A stretch of DNA of 64,000 nt from Gracilaria gracilis (lineage: Eukaryota; Rhodophyta; Florideophyceae; Gracilariales; Gracilariaceae), in contig JARGSG010000001.1 of the NCBI GenBank assembly GCA_030374805.1, positions 992,001 to 1,056,000 on the forward strand. The letters are read 5' to 3'. The notes below the pieces were generated by a model. The model had not been told where the DNA came from, searched no databases, and saw nothing but the letters and a program-made list of their open reading frames with translations. This document shows, in pieces, positions 41,151 to 50,237 of the stretch. The translations under genes and the position numbers were made by a program. Numbering within the stretch: position 1 is the stretch's first letter; every line of letters starts with the position of its first letter.

Positions 41151-42071
41151 ATGCAACAGCTTCTCAACTTGACGTGCAACAGTTTCGCTTCTCCTTTCCT
41201 TCTCCGTTGCGGGCATGTTGGATTCATTCCACTATTAATACGCCAATCCAAAAAGTGGACATATGGAGAGTTTCCCCGTTTACTCCCTGAGCAAAAGCGG
41301 GCAGGAGAATCATTCGTGGGAAGTAGGGCTGATCGGGTGCAATGCCATGGCCATAGTTCCGTTAAGAGGAGACGAGTATGCTCACAAGATCACACGGTGG
41401 CGGAAACAGCCAAAGCAGACAAACATCGAGGTAATCGCGGCCGGAGAAGGCTGCCATTGAGCGTGATTGAGGTGTACACACCAGTGATGCCGTGCATACA
41501 TTGGCTTGAGATGCAGGATGGGCTTCACCGCTACGGGTCATACTTGCGTGAGTATTACTACCACTGGCTAAGGTCAAACTCTTCTGAGCGGTTCTTCCAA
41601 TGGCTTGATTACGGGGCTGGACGGGTGATCAATGCCTCGGGAAGAAGAAAGGTGGTGTGCAGATCACAACTGGACAACTCACGTGTGCAGTACTGCAGTT
41701 TACAAGAACGGCAACAATACGTGATAACGGTTCGAAACGGAAAGCTGGTGTGGGCGAACGGAGTGAGCTCATGTAAGGGCGGAAAGCACGAAGCTGTTCA
41801 CACGACGGACAGCAGCGAAAAATGGATCTTCGTGATTGACTTGCATGGAAAGTGCTACCTGAACAAGAAGCAAAAAGGCAGATTCCACCACTCGTCGTTC
41901 ATGTCCGGCGCTCCCGTGCAAATGGCCGGACGAATGAGAGTAGCTGACGGGAAGATAGTGGAGATTGGCGAGTATAGTGGGCACTATCGATGCAGTGTTT
42001 CGCAGTTGAAGAGATCGGTGCAGGCGTTTTTCGGAGAGGCAATGGAAAGCGATGATGGCATAGTGAGTTAA
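41151..42071 (+). CDS. IQM-like protein (plant IQ-motif family core, no IQ motif seen)
   Basis: The product (about 306 residues from the first in-frame ATG at 41151) matches the C-terminal core shared by plant IQM proteins and fungal relatives. RYGSYLREYYYHWLRSNSSERFFQWLDYG comes first, then the LQERQQYVITVRNGKLVW segment, then EKWIFVIDLHGKCYLNKKQKGRFHHSSFMSGAPVQMAGRM, then GHYRCSVSQL. The glycine-rich GRFHHSSFLSGA stretch is the strongest family mark. Plant IQM members bind calmodulin through an N-terminal IQ motif; none is visible here. The N-terminal ~120 residues are basic and unrelated, so the true start may be elsewhere or spliced. Convergent with PRA1, with only 12 bases between stops. 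Confidence 0.78.
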   Translation: MQQLLNLTCNSFASPFLLRCGHVGFIPLLIRQSKKWTYGEFPRLLPEQKRAGESFVGSRADRVQCHGHSSVKRRRVCSQDHTVAETAKADKHRGNRGRRRLPLSVIEVYTPVMPCIHWLEMQDGLHRYGSYLREYYYHWLRSNSSERFFQWLDYGAGRVINASGRRKVVCRSQLDNSRVQYCSLQERQQYVITVRNGKLVWANGVSSCKGGKHEAVHTTDSSEKWIFVIDLHGKCYLNKKQKGRFHHSSFMSGAPVQMAGRMRVADGKIVEIGEYSGHYRCSVSQLKRSVQAFFGEAMESDDGIVS

Positions 42072-42083
42072 AAAAAAAAGCGT

Positions 42084-42596
42084 TCACCACGTATCCGAGA
42101 TATGCGTTCGAATCTCACCGAGCTTGTGACGCATACTAGCATGGCGACACGCAGCGTGCGCCAGCATGAAGAGGGCAGTGAGCGAAAGCCACAACAAGAA
42201 GGGCAACAACAAGCGCGAGGCAACGAGCAACACAAGCGCCACCACAGCGGCAAAGGCGCGGCGCTGCACGAGCGTAACGCGCGTGGAGCCAAGCACGAGC
42301 GGACGCGTAGCAGTGACGAAGACGAAGAGCGCGACGAAGGCGGCGGCGACAAACAGCGACGACGGCGTGCGGAGCATGAAGAGCAGCAAGACGGCGCCCA
42401 GTAGCACGGCGTAGTTGGTCTGGAAGACGTGCGAGTTGAGCAGCACGCGGTCGCGCAAGGCACTCACATCGGACGGCGGCAGCGTGAGGCGCGCGACGAA
42501 GTCGGACCACGGGCGTAGCGGCGTGCGCCAGTCGCGCTGGCGCAGCTCCGCGCGCAGCACTCGCCACGCGTGGCGCAGCGTTAAGCGCAGCGCCAT
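42084..42596 (-). CDS. PRA1: PRA1-family Rab acceptor protein
   Basis: The 170-residue product has the PRA1 order: an N-terminal RPWSDFVARLTLPP segment, then the R...N..F..NYAVL signature (DRVLLNSHVFQTNYAVL), then four hydrophobic stretches arranged as two hairpins (about 63-98 and 111-145). PRA1/Yip3 proteins sit in ER-Golgi membranes and help Rab GTPases leave GDI. Codons are strongly GC-biased, so antisense frames are open too. ATG at 42596; single exon. Confidence 0.88.
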   Translation of the reverse strand: MALRLTLRHAWRVLRAELRQRDWRTPLRPWSDFVARLTLPPSDVSALRDRVLLNSHVFQTNYAVLLGAVLLLFMLRTPSSLFVAAAFVALFVFVTATRPLVLGSTRVTLVQRRAFAAVVALVLLVASRLLLPFLLWLSLTALFMLAHAACRHASMRHKLGEIRTHISDTW

Positions 42597-42666
42597 GGCG
42601 GCGTGCCCCTGTTAGCTCTATCTATGCAACTTGGCACTGAGACGGCACCTCCACCATCATCGCCAT

Positions 42667-42780
42667 CGTTATAGATATACTGTTAGTACAGCGCGTACAG
42701 CCAGTACAACAGGTACAGCAGATACAGCAGGGACAGAAATTACAGCAAGTACAGCAAGTACAGCAAGAACAGCGTTGGAA
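42667..42780 (+). repeat. Degenerate TACAGCAAG-type tandem repeat
   Basis: About ten imperfect 9-12-bp units of TACAGCA(A/G)G type run from 42680 to 42775, just upstream of the DDT-domain gene's first ATG. The frame stays open through it, giving a Thr/Ala/Ser-rich stretch, but no ATG lies upstream. It is probably in the 5' UTR or promoter. Confidence 0.7.
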
Positions 42781-42795
42781 AGGAAGAGGAAAACA

Positions 42796-45573
42796 ATGCG
42801 CCAGCAACGTGCGCCACGCCAGCAGCCGCGCACACACAACACAAGTCTGGCGGCGCCACGCGCGCACGCGGCGCCCGCGCCACGCGCCGTGCGCTCTCGG
42901 CTCGCCATGGACCTACGCACAATCCTCAACGACGAGCAACGTGCGGCGCCATCTCCGCCGCCGCCGCCGCCGCCGCCGCCGCTGCTGCCGCCACCGCCAC
43001 CGCCACCGCCACCGCCACCGGCGCTAGCGCCGCCGCAATTGCTGTACGCCGCGCCAGTGTTCGGCGTGCAGCCCATCGTCCCCGTGGACGTCGTGCTGCA
43101 TCACGCATGGCCACCGCCCACCGCGCCGTCGTTCGCCGCGCCGGGCTTCATCGCTGCGCGCGCTGCGCCGCCGCCGCAGTGCGGCGCGCCGCTGATACAC
43201 GCGCCGCCGCCCGCGGCGCACGCGCACGACGCGCGAGGCGTCCGTCGTCGCGCCGCGCGCAAGCGCGCGCGCCCCTCCAAAAGGGCGCGCCCGCCGCCGC
43301 CTTCCGCGCGCCTCAGTGCGTCAATGCAGCCGAGCCAACACGCACTGCGTGCCAGCGCCATGAGGCGCGCGCCGTCGCCAGTTGCCGCGCACGCGCGCGC
43401 GCTCAAACCGCGAACGAGCTCCACGTCATGCAGCCGCAAGCACGACGCCGTGGTGACAAACGCACGCGGCGCGCAAAATTCGCCCGCCCAAATGGCGCGC
43501 GCGCCGCGCTGCGAGACGGCGACGCTGCAACGCCGCGCACTGCGCCGCCACGCTTTCCATTCGCCGCCGCTATCGCCGAGTGAGTCGCCCGCGCTCTCGT
43601 CGCGCTCGCGCTCGCGCTCGCGCTCGCGCTCGCGTTCGCGTTCGCCGTCGCTGTCGCGCTCGTCCTTTTCGTCGCCGTCCGAGCCTCTTTTGGCGCTGCC
43701 GCGCCTGCCGCCTTCCGCCTCCACGTTGCTGTCGCCGCCGCAGCCGTCCTCCGCCGCTGCGCCGCCTGTTTCGCCGCGCGCTTCGCCACATGCCAGCGTC
43801 GACTCGCCGCGTAAGCTCGCTTCGCACTCCGCCATGTCTACTGACGAGTACTCCGTTGAGGAGCACATTATCGATGGCGTCGACTCCTTTGGTCGATGTC
43901 TTCGCCCCGCTTACTCTTCCACAGACGATGACGACGATGATAGCGATGTGTTGATCATCAACACCAACCACTCCGGCCAAACCTCCCCGTGTCAACCGTC
44001 TGTCAGTCGCCCTGCTCGCAGCCCTAGTCCTAGCCCCAGTCCTGGTCGCCGCTCCCCCTCCCCACCCCGCCGTTCTTCGTTACATTCGCTGTCCATTGAA
44101 GACCCACACGATCCTTATCCGGTCGTATCAAGGCATTTTGACGGTGTGCCATCCACCGCCATTGGCGATATGCTTCAGGTTTGGGATTTTATAACCTCCT
44201 TCTCAAAATCGCTACGTCTTACTCCCTTCAAGCTTTGGCACTTCCAACAAGCTATCGTTCACAACTCCCGCTGCGAGCTCATCGATGCTTGCCTTCTGCG
44301 TCTCGTCCAGATAATCATCTCCGACAAGGCCCTTATCAACGAACTGGACATTCCAGACGCCGTCGTCAGACCGCTTGCCACAACCACACCAAGAAATGCT
44401 GTGGATACCATTCTCAGCGAACTGCCCAACATCCTACTCTTCGAGTCCGATGACGACGATGATCATCTACTTCACATCACTGTACAAAGACTTCGCCAAG
44501 CATCTCGTAAGGAAGCCTTTTATAAATCCATAGACCCTGTCGGCAAGTGTCGCGTCCTGCGCGAACTTGTTGACTACGCCACCATGACCGATAAATTACG
44601 CCACTGCGTCTCCACCAATTTGGAGCACGCGGAAGAGGAGCGCAAGAGGGCCAGAGAGGAGAATTCCGCCCTGCGCCGAAAATATGAGAGTCAACTCCGA
44701 GAATTGCGAACCGAGCTTTTTGAGTACAAGCTCAGACATGGCATGATAGAGCCTCCTACCGGCTCTACGAACGACAAAAAGACTTCCACAGACCCCAACG
44801 CCGAGCAGAAGAACTGCACCACAGGAACCACCTCCGAGATCGAAACCGATGTCGTCATCAATCAGGATTCCAGCAACAACCGTCCTACAAGCAAACAGTC
44901 GCACTCCAAGAATGATAGCGGCTCCGGCTCAACCAGTAGAGAGGGCCATACCACAAGAAAAGAGAAACTGTTACAGGCACAGCGCGAACGAAAGGAAGCC
45001 ACTGAACGGCGGGCTATAGAGCGCGGCGCACAGGCAATAGTGGCCCGTATGGATAGAATTCGAGCAAACCTCAAATCTCTCAAGAATATCCGCCTGCGCA
45101 GACGAAAGGGATCAGATAGCTTTCCCATCACCGAAGCACATAGCGAGCAACTGCTGCATAATGGCGGTCCGCAGAATTCGGTGCGGACGTATCCCCTCGG
45201 CACTGATCGATCTGGTCGGTGTTACTGGTTCTTCTTTGGCTCTGGTCGCATATGGATTGAAGATACAAAGGATGCGGACTGGTTTTCGTTGACAAGCATG
45301 AAAAGCGTGCACAGTCTGCTGAGATGGCTTTCTCCACATCGACTTGAAGAAAGATTACTCAAGAAACGTGTACGTCAAAGGCTTCGTTTAATTGAAGAAG
45401 AAATGGTTAAGGAGCAAAAGTGTTTTGAGCTGGCTGAAAGGGAAGCCACGAAAGAGCGTGATATAACTCCGCGAACCACTAGAGCGGGAAAACGTCGAGC
45501 AAATCAGGAGGCTAAGACGAAGAAGAACAAGACTGTGACGACTTTCTTAGAGTATCAAAACTTGGAGAGCTAA
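42796..45573 (+). CDS. DDT/WHIM-domain chromatin remodelling subunit
   Basis: The 925-residue protein begins with ~330 low-complexity residues: Pro runs, Ala/Arg-rich blocks, and an (SR)n stretch near 275. An acidic SSTDDDDDDSD patch follows. The DDT domain is at about 460-515 (VWDFITSFSKSLRLTPFKLW...). A charged coiled coil spans ~610-670 and again ~720-760. A WHIM motif lies near 800 (PLGTDRSGRCYWFF...GRIWIED), then a basic helical tail. DDT plus WHIM bind ISWI-type ATPases and linker DNA in ACF1/WSTF/Itc1-like subunits. No PHD finger, bromodomain or homeodomain is seen. An alternative start is the ATG at 42907. Antisense frames in the GC-rich half are shadows. Confidence 0.83.
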   Translation: MRQQRAPRQQPRTHNTSLAAPRAHAAPAPRAVRSRLAMDLRTILNDEQRAAPSPPPPPPPPPLLPPPPPPPPPPPALAPPQLLYAAPVFGVQPIVPVDVVLHHAWPPPTAPSFAAPGFIAARAAPPPQCGAPLIHAPPPAAHAHDARGVRRRAARKRARPSKRARPPPPSARLSASMQPSQHALRASAMRRAPSPVAAHARALKPRTSSTSCSRKHDAVVTNARGAQNSPAQMARAPRCETATLQRRALRRHAFHSPPLSPSESPALSSRSRSRSRSRSRSRSPSLSRSSFSSPSEPLLALPRLPPSASTLLSPPQPSSAAAPPVSPRASPHASVDSPRKLASHSAMSTDEYSVEEHIIDGVDSFGRCLRPAYSSTDDDDDDSDVLIINTNHSGQTSPCQPSVSRPARSPSPSPSPGRRSPSPPRRSSLHSLSIEDPHDPYPVVSRHFDGVPSTAIGDMLQVWDFITSFSKSLRLTPFKLWHFQQAIVHNSRCELIDACLLRLVQIIISDKALINELDIPDAVVRPLATTTPRNAVDTILSELPNILLFESDDDDDHLLHITVQRLRQASRKEAFYKSIDPVGKCRVLRELVDYATMTDKLRHCVSTNLEHAEEERKRAREENSALRRKYESQLRELRTELFEYKLRHGMIEPPTGSTNDKKTSTDPNAEQKNCTTGTTSEIETDVVINQDSSNNRPTSKQSHSKNDSGSGSTSREGHTTRKEKLLQAQRERKEATERRAIERGAQAIVARMDRIRANLKSLKNIRLRRRKGSDSFPITEAHSEQLLHNGGPQNSVRTYPLGTDRSGRCYWFFFGSGRIWIEDTKDADWFSLTSMKSVHSLLRWLSPHRLEERLLKKRVRQRLRLIEEEMVKEQKCFELAEREATKERDITPRTTRAGKRRANQEAKTKKNKTVTTFLEYQNLES

Positions 45574-45730
45574 AGGTGATGGGCCTCATTTTCTTGTACA
45601 TATCTCAGAAGTGAGACGTCTGATGCTAACGATCTCGACCTCAGAAAAGGATGAGAACTACAATTGCACGCTGTGGGCTGGTCATCTGGTCATGCCAGAA
45701 GCAGTGGACTGAACGCTTCTGATAATGCAT

Positions 45731-46409
45731 TTAACGTCTCTTCGGTTTTTGTGTCCATCTCAACTTACTCCGGGACGATTGTATACCGCGGCCTTCCATA
45801 AGCTCGCTGATTTGTTTGAAGGCCTCGGGTTGGCTATTTTGCACATTACCAAGGTAGATGACGGCATCGTACCCCCAATCTGTATCATCCCATGCGTGCG
45901 ATATACACACAGCAATCACGAAACAAAAACGTCAGTAACTAATAACTTTTGTAAACGTCTCCACGGCGAGCTCGCTTACCATTCTGTTTGCTAACGTCGA
46001 CACGCTTGTCGTCAAGCAGAACCCGCGTTGCGTGCACATGGCCTCGTGAAACTGCGCGCATTAAGGGCGTTGACCCTTCACAGTCAGCGACGTTGGGGTC
46101 GGCTCCGTTGTTCAATAGCTCTTGTACCATTTCGCCATCGCCCACACGTGCTGCCACAAGAAGCCATGCGTCCTCTACCTTGGACCCAACATGGTTTAGT
46201 AGGACGCGAACCCTCGATTGATCGCGAGGTGAGCCGCTCGTTTTGTCAGAGTTATAGTCTAAGAGAGCCTCCCGACTTATTTTTAGAGAGGCTCGTGGTT
46301 GCGGTGTTCTTGGACTCGACCTGTTACACTTCAGTATTGGGAATGTCGAATGAAATCTAATGGACGATGGAGATGCGAAAGCTGGTGCGAAACTGACCCG
46401 CAATGACAT
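45731..46409 (-). CDS. Short ankyrin-repeat protein with N-terminal presequence (2 exons)
   Basis: Exons 46409-45980 and 45879-45731 join across a 100-nt intron (GTAAGC donor) in phase 1 to 192 residues. The first ~45 residues are basic, Ser/Phe-rich and lack acids (MSLRVSFAPAFASPSSIRF), consistent with plastid or mitochondrial import. A polar linker is followed by about two and a half ankyrin repeats: WLLVAARVGDGEMVQELLNNGADPNV, STPLMRAVSRGHVHATRVLLDD, and, across the intron, DWGYDAVIYLGNVQNSQPEAFKQI, which is a divergent third repeat. The tail is short and basic. Binding partner unknown. Confidence 0.7.
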
Positions 46410-46591
46410 AGTACGGTTCGCCTTTCCAGAGATTTGGCACTTCTGTCCTTTGGAGATTCTAGGTTGTAGATACAACTCCAGGTGTGGCGCAGGCTTGAGA
46501 TGCAATGCAAGACTATTTCCCAAGGGGTAGCTGAGATGCCTCGACTAGGAAATTTTGCACCGTTGCACGTTGAGACTGCTGCGCTCAATCG

Positions 46592-47026
46592 ATGGTGCGG
46601 TTCGATCTGGAAAGAATTCGAGTCGAAGAGAATTGCTGCTCAAACCTTCGCCTGGATTCAACGAGCCTTGGTGACACTGACTTCAACGGCCTATCTTTTT
46701 TTAGCTCTACAGACAGGACAGCTCGTCACCAGATTGTGGTGCGGCATGGTGCAGCGTACACCACTGGTGCATCACGAGATTGGGATCTCGTTTTGCAAAA
46801 TTTGCATGGCTGGGGTTGAATTCATGAATCGCATTATGGATATATTTTACAAGTACAAGGTACGTGTACAGGGATTAACTCTGATACGTGGCTCGTATTC
46901 CATGTGTCACTCGTGGACAAGATGCTCACCAATATCACAAACGGAAACGGCGATACTGGCGCTTGCCCGTCATCGGGTCTAAAAGTTCTGGCCCATTCTA
47001 TCGAAGTGCCTTCCCCGCCTGGTTGA
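46592..47026 (+). CDS. Candidate small two-exon gene, unrecognised
   Basis: From the ATG at 46592 a 74-codon frame runs to a TGA at 46817-46819. A 57-nt intron, 46815-46871 (GTTGAA donor, TGTACAG acceptor), would bypass it and continue in frame to a TGA at 47024, giving 125 residues. Both halves read as plausible folded protein (QIVVRHGAAYTTGASRDWDL; INSDTWLVFHVSLVDKML). The donor is weak. A minus-strand frame starting at 47055 overlaps it and also has a GTGAGC donor, so the strand is not settled. No family is recognised. Confidence 0.35.
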
Positions 47027-47236
47027 AGTGTCTCTTTGACCTTTAACGTCTTCATGATGTATTGGAGATTACGCCCTCGACATTGAATTCAATCCAGCCA
47101 CAGAGGTTTTCCATTGCGAACATTATGAAAAGCAGAGCGCGCTGCTGCTTTGCTCGTATGTGGTTTTCGAAGACAAGAAGAAGAATATCAGTCATCCAAG
47201 GCCAACGAACAAGATTTGAAAGCAGTGATTCCCAAA

Positions 47237-48442
47237 ATGAGCGTCCTCGTCGAGACTTCTCTTGGTGACATCGTCATAGATCTCTTCGACGCAATTGCTC
47301 CAAAGTCATGCTTGAATTTCTTGAAGTTGTGCAAGATCAAGTACTATAACGACTGCGAGTTCTTTCGTGTGCAAAAGGGTTTTGTCGCACAAACTGGAGA
47401 CCCAAATAATGATGGGACTGGCGGAGTCAGCGTATATTCCCAATGTCAACCGCCCGGGGTCACTGGCCTTAAGCCAGAAATCTCTCTCAAAGTGAGCCAT
47501 CGAAGAAAGGGAACAGTGTCAATGACTACGTCTGCTGCACCATCTGACCAATCAAAAGTTCACGGCAGCCAGTTTTTCATAACCCTTGCAGACGAGCTTG
47601 CGTATTTGGATGAAACTCACACTATTATTGGCCGAGTGGAGGAAGGGTTCGACGTTCTTGATAAACTTGCCGAGATCGACGTCGATGAAAATTTCAGACC
47701 CTATCGCGTCCTTCGCATCAGGCATACAATCATTCTACATGACCCTTTCGAGGACCCCGCCGGTTTACCACAAGATTGTCCCTCACCGGAGCCAACCCAG
47801 ACCGTGCCTGAAGACCGTTTGGCATCTGATGAAGAGATTGATGAGGATGCCGATGATGAAGAAAGAGTGAAGCGTCTGCGAGAGCTGCAAGCCGAAAGAG
47901 AAGCTCGTTCACGCGCGGAAGTGCTCGAAATGATCGGGGACATTGGAGATGCAGATATGAAGCCGCCAGATAACGTTCTTTTCATATGCAAGCTTAATCC
48001 TGTGACGCAATCAGAAGATCTAGAGATCATATTCTCTCGGTTTGGAAACTGCGCGGCTGACATTTTACGTGATAAGGAAACAGGTGATTCTCTATGTTAC
48101 GGGTTTATAGAGTTCGAAAACAAACAGCAATGTGAGCGAGCGTTTTTCAAAATGGAAAATGCCGTAATAGACGACAGAAGAGTCCTGGTTGACTTCTCAC
48201 AGTCAGTAAGCAAACTGTGGAATGCGAGGCGCAGATCACAGCAGAACAAAAAAGCAAAGGAGTTTGTAGCTCCTACTCCAGCGCCACCTAAAGCCCCGAA
48301 ACATGTGCAACCACGGAGAGGGAGTCCATCGAAAGAAACTGACGGAGTGAATGAATTCGTAAGTGCAAACAAGGATAAATCAACGTGGGAAATTAGGAAG
48401 AAGCGGCGGAAAGGTCGATCGCGATTTGAGAACGCCGACTAG
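47237..48442 (+). CDS. PPIL4: PPIL4 cyclophilin-RRM spliceosomal protein
   Basis: The 401-residue product has a cyclophilin domain at about 1-165, beginning MSVLVETSLGDIVIDLF, with the PPIL4-type deviations in the active-site region (KVHGSQFFITL). An acidic coiled linker (about 190-245) follows, then one RRM at about 250-330 (NVLFICKLNPVT and CYGFIEFENKQQCERAF). The basic C-terminus has KKRRKGRSRFEN. PPIL4 is a nuclear peptidyl-prolyl isomerase family member recovered with spliceosomes. The canonical catalytic Arg-Phe pair is only partly kept, as in other PPIL4 proteins. The frame is open upstream, but the ATG at 47237 matches the family start. Single exon. Confidence 0.93.
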   Translation: MSVLVETSLGDIVIDLFDAIAPKSCLNFLKLCKIKYYNDCEFFRVQKGFVAQTGDPNNDGTGGVSVYSQCQPPGVTGLKPEISLKVSHRRKGTVSMTTSAAPSDQSKVHGSQFFITLADELAYLDETHTIIGRVEEGFDVLDKLAEIDVDENFRPYRVLRIRHTIILHDPFEDPAGLPQDCPSPEPTQTVPEDRLASDEEIDEDADDEERVKRLRELQAEREARSRAEVLEMIGDIGDADMKPPDNVLFICKLNPVTQSEDLEIIFSRFGNCAADILRDKETGDSLCYGFIEFENKQQCERAFFKMENAVIDDRRVLVDFSQSVSKLWNARRRSQQNKKAKEFVAPTPAPPKAPKHVQPRRGSPSKETDGVNEFVSANKDKSTWEIRKKRRKGRSRFENAD

Positions 48443-48570
48443 CCACATGGTTCAACTGGGTTGTTTGTACTTCTAAACTGAATACGTTGCTGAAGTTCAC
48501 ATTCGAAGAAACGAAGATCAAAGCTTAATTTACAAAGCTGGCTTTCCCCACCATGCGTTATCTATAGCGT

Positions 48571-49995
48571 TTACCACCCTTCATCCCCACTCTTAATGCG
48601 CTCCCTGAAGTCAATTGCCATGAGTTTGAGACCGTCTCGCAGCTCTACTGCCGGCAACCATCCGAGGTCATTCTGGGCTTTCGTGATGTCCGGTTTGCGC
48701 TGCTTGGGGTCATCAGGAGTCAGCGGAGTATACGTAATATCGACGCCTGGTTCGACGACAGTCTTGACAACGTCAGCAAGATCCCTAATGGTAAACTCTG
48801 TGGGGTTTCCAATATTGACAGGGCCCTCAACATTGTCAGTGTTCATGAGACGAATGAGGCCATCAACCTGGTCAGATACATAGCAGAAGGATCTGGTCTG
48901 ATTTCCAGATCCCTGAACAGTGAGCTCCTCACCACGAATGGCCTGCCCCACAAAGTTAGATACGACACGGCCGTCGTTAAGAGCCATCCTGGGTCCATAT
49001 GTGTTGAAGATACGGGCAATGCGGATATCGACGCCATTCTGACGCTTAAAGTCGTAGCACAAGGTCTCTGCTACACGCTTTCCTTCGTCGTAGCAGGAGC
49101 GTTCCCCAATTGGGTTGACATTTCCCCAGTATTCCTCAACCTGTGGGTGAACAAGTGGATCACCGTAGACCTCTGAAGTGGAGGTGATGAGGAAGCGGGC
49201 GTGAGTGCGCTTGGCGAGCCCAAGCATGTTGTACGTGCCCATGAAACTGGTCTTGAGGGTGTGAATTGGGTTGTACTTGTAGTGGATCGGAGAAGCCGGG
49301 CATGCGAGATGGTATATTTGGTCCACTTCAACGGAAAGCGGGTCAATTACATCATGGCGAATGAACTCAAAGCGAGGATTCGAAAAGTGGCGCTCCAAGT
49401 TACTCTTCTTTCCCGTGAAGAGAGAATCAGCGACGATGACCATGTTCCCCTCATCCATCAACCTGTCGACGAGATGACTGCCAATGAAACCGGCGCCGCC
49501 AGTGACGAGTATTCTCTTTTTGTGGGGGCGTCGGTTGGGTGGGAGGAGTTTGGACACATCATGCACCTTCTCGGTCTCCGGTGCGTCGAGGATGGGAGAG
49601 TCCGAGCTGCGCCAACTGGCCGTGAGGTCCGTACGGGCACTGGGGTTGATGTCATGAGCAGAGGGCGGCGAAGCAGCGTGCAGGCGAATCGGTTGTTGCT
49701 CAGCGTCAGTGGCGGTGCTGTGGTAGTGGTCGGTAGCGGAGACGGCGGAGTATTCCGTGACGGTGGAGCTAGTGACGACAAAGCTGGAGAGAAGCACGAG
49801 GGCGGCAATGAAGGCCGGAAGTCTCATTCTGCTATAGCTTTGGCGCGGTGAGCGGGGGAATGGTGGCATCACTGGCTGAGAGCGGGACTGTGATTGAGCG
49901 GGAGCAGCACGGGAGCGTGCAAGTACGCCGCGACCTGCGCCAGATGTAAGGGACGAGCGGGCGGCGGGAGCGGTCAAAGAGGGCGATCGGCGCAT
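48571..49995 (-). CDS. UXS: UDP-glucuronic acid decarboxylase (UDP-xylose synthase), Golgi type
   Basis: The 474-residue protein is a type II membrane protein: a basic N-terminus, one TM helix at about 59-77, a ~75-residue stem, and a short-chain dehydrogenase domain from about 160. The NAD motif GGAGFIG is at 166-172. The catalytic Y302-x3-K306 lies in [11 protein letters not shown], with TSTSEVYG before it and the UXS-specific [10 protein letters not shown] after. The enzyme oxidises and decarboxylates UDP-glucuronate to UDP-xylose, the donor for xylans, proteoglycan linkers and, in red algae, matrix polysaccharides. The TM helix indicates a lumenal Golgi enzyme. ATG at 49995; single exon. 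Confidence 0.95.
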   Translation of the reverse strand: MRRSPSLTAPAARSSLTSGAGRGVLARSRAAPAQSQSRSQPVMPPFPRSPRQSYSRMRLPAFIAALVLLSSFVVTSSTVTEYSAVSATDHYHSTATDAEQQPIRLHAASPPSAHDINPSARTDLTASWRSSDSPILDAPETEKVHDVSKLLPPNRRPHKKRILVTGGAGFIGSHLVDRLMDEGNMVIVADSLFTGKKSNLERHFSNPRFEFIRHDVIDPLSVEVDQIYHLACPASPIHYKYNPIHTLKTSFMGTYNMLGLAKRTHARFLITSTSEVYGDPLVHPQVEEYWGNVNPIGERSCYDEGKRVAETLCYDFKRQNGVDIRIARIFNTYGPRMALNDGRVVSNFVGQAIRGEELTVQGSGNQTRSFCYVSDQVDGLIRLMNTDNVEGPVNIGNPTEFTIRDLADVVKTVVEPGVDITYTPLTPDDPKQRKPDITKAQNDLGWLPAVELRDGLKLMAIDFRERIKSGDEGW

Positions 49996-50237
49996 GTGTC
50001 AGCGCGGATGTAGAGCACTTTTGCTGAGCTGAGCGCCATCGCCCGACGGGGACGTGGGCGGCTGCCAGTGCACCCGCCGTGCCTTGTCGGTCCCAGCGCA
50101 CTGCATCACGACGTGCCGTTCGGCACGCCGCTGTAAGCCACCGTTATGGGCACCCGGTATGGGCACCGTGAATGGAGCGAAGGTTCACCACACAGCACTG
50201 CACGACAACAACAACAATGCGCGCGCGCCAACTGAAT

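Noticed and set aside
42100-42125. GTTCGAATCTCACC tRNA T-arm-like sequence
   Set aside because: It lies inside the PRA1 coding sequence and no cloverleaf can be formed around it.
43101-43868. Long minus-strand frame opposite the DDT gene
   Set aside because: GC-rich low-complexity DNA keeps several frames open. The plus frame continues into recognisable DDT and WHIM motifs; the minus one has none.
49201-49851. 216-codon plus-strand frame
   Set aside because: Antisense to the well-supported UXS gene; no family resemblance.
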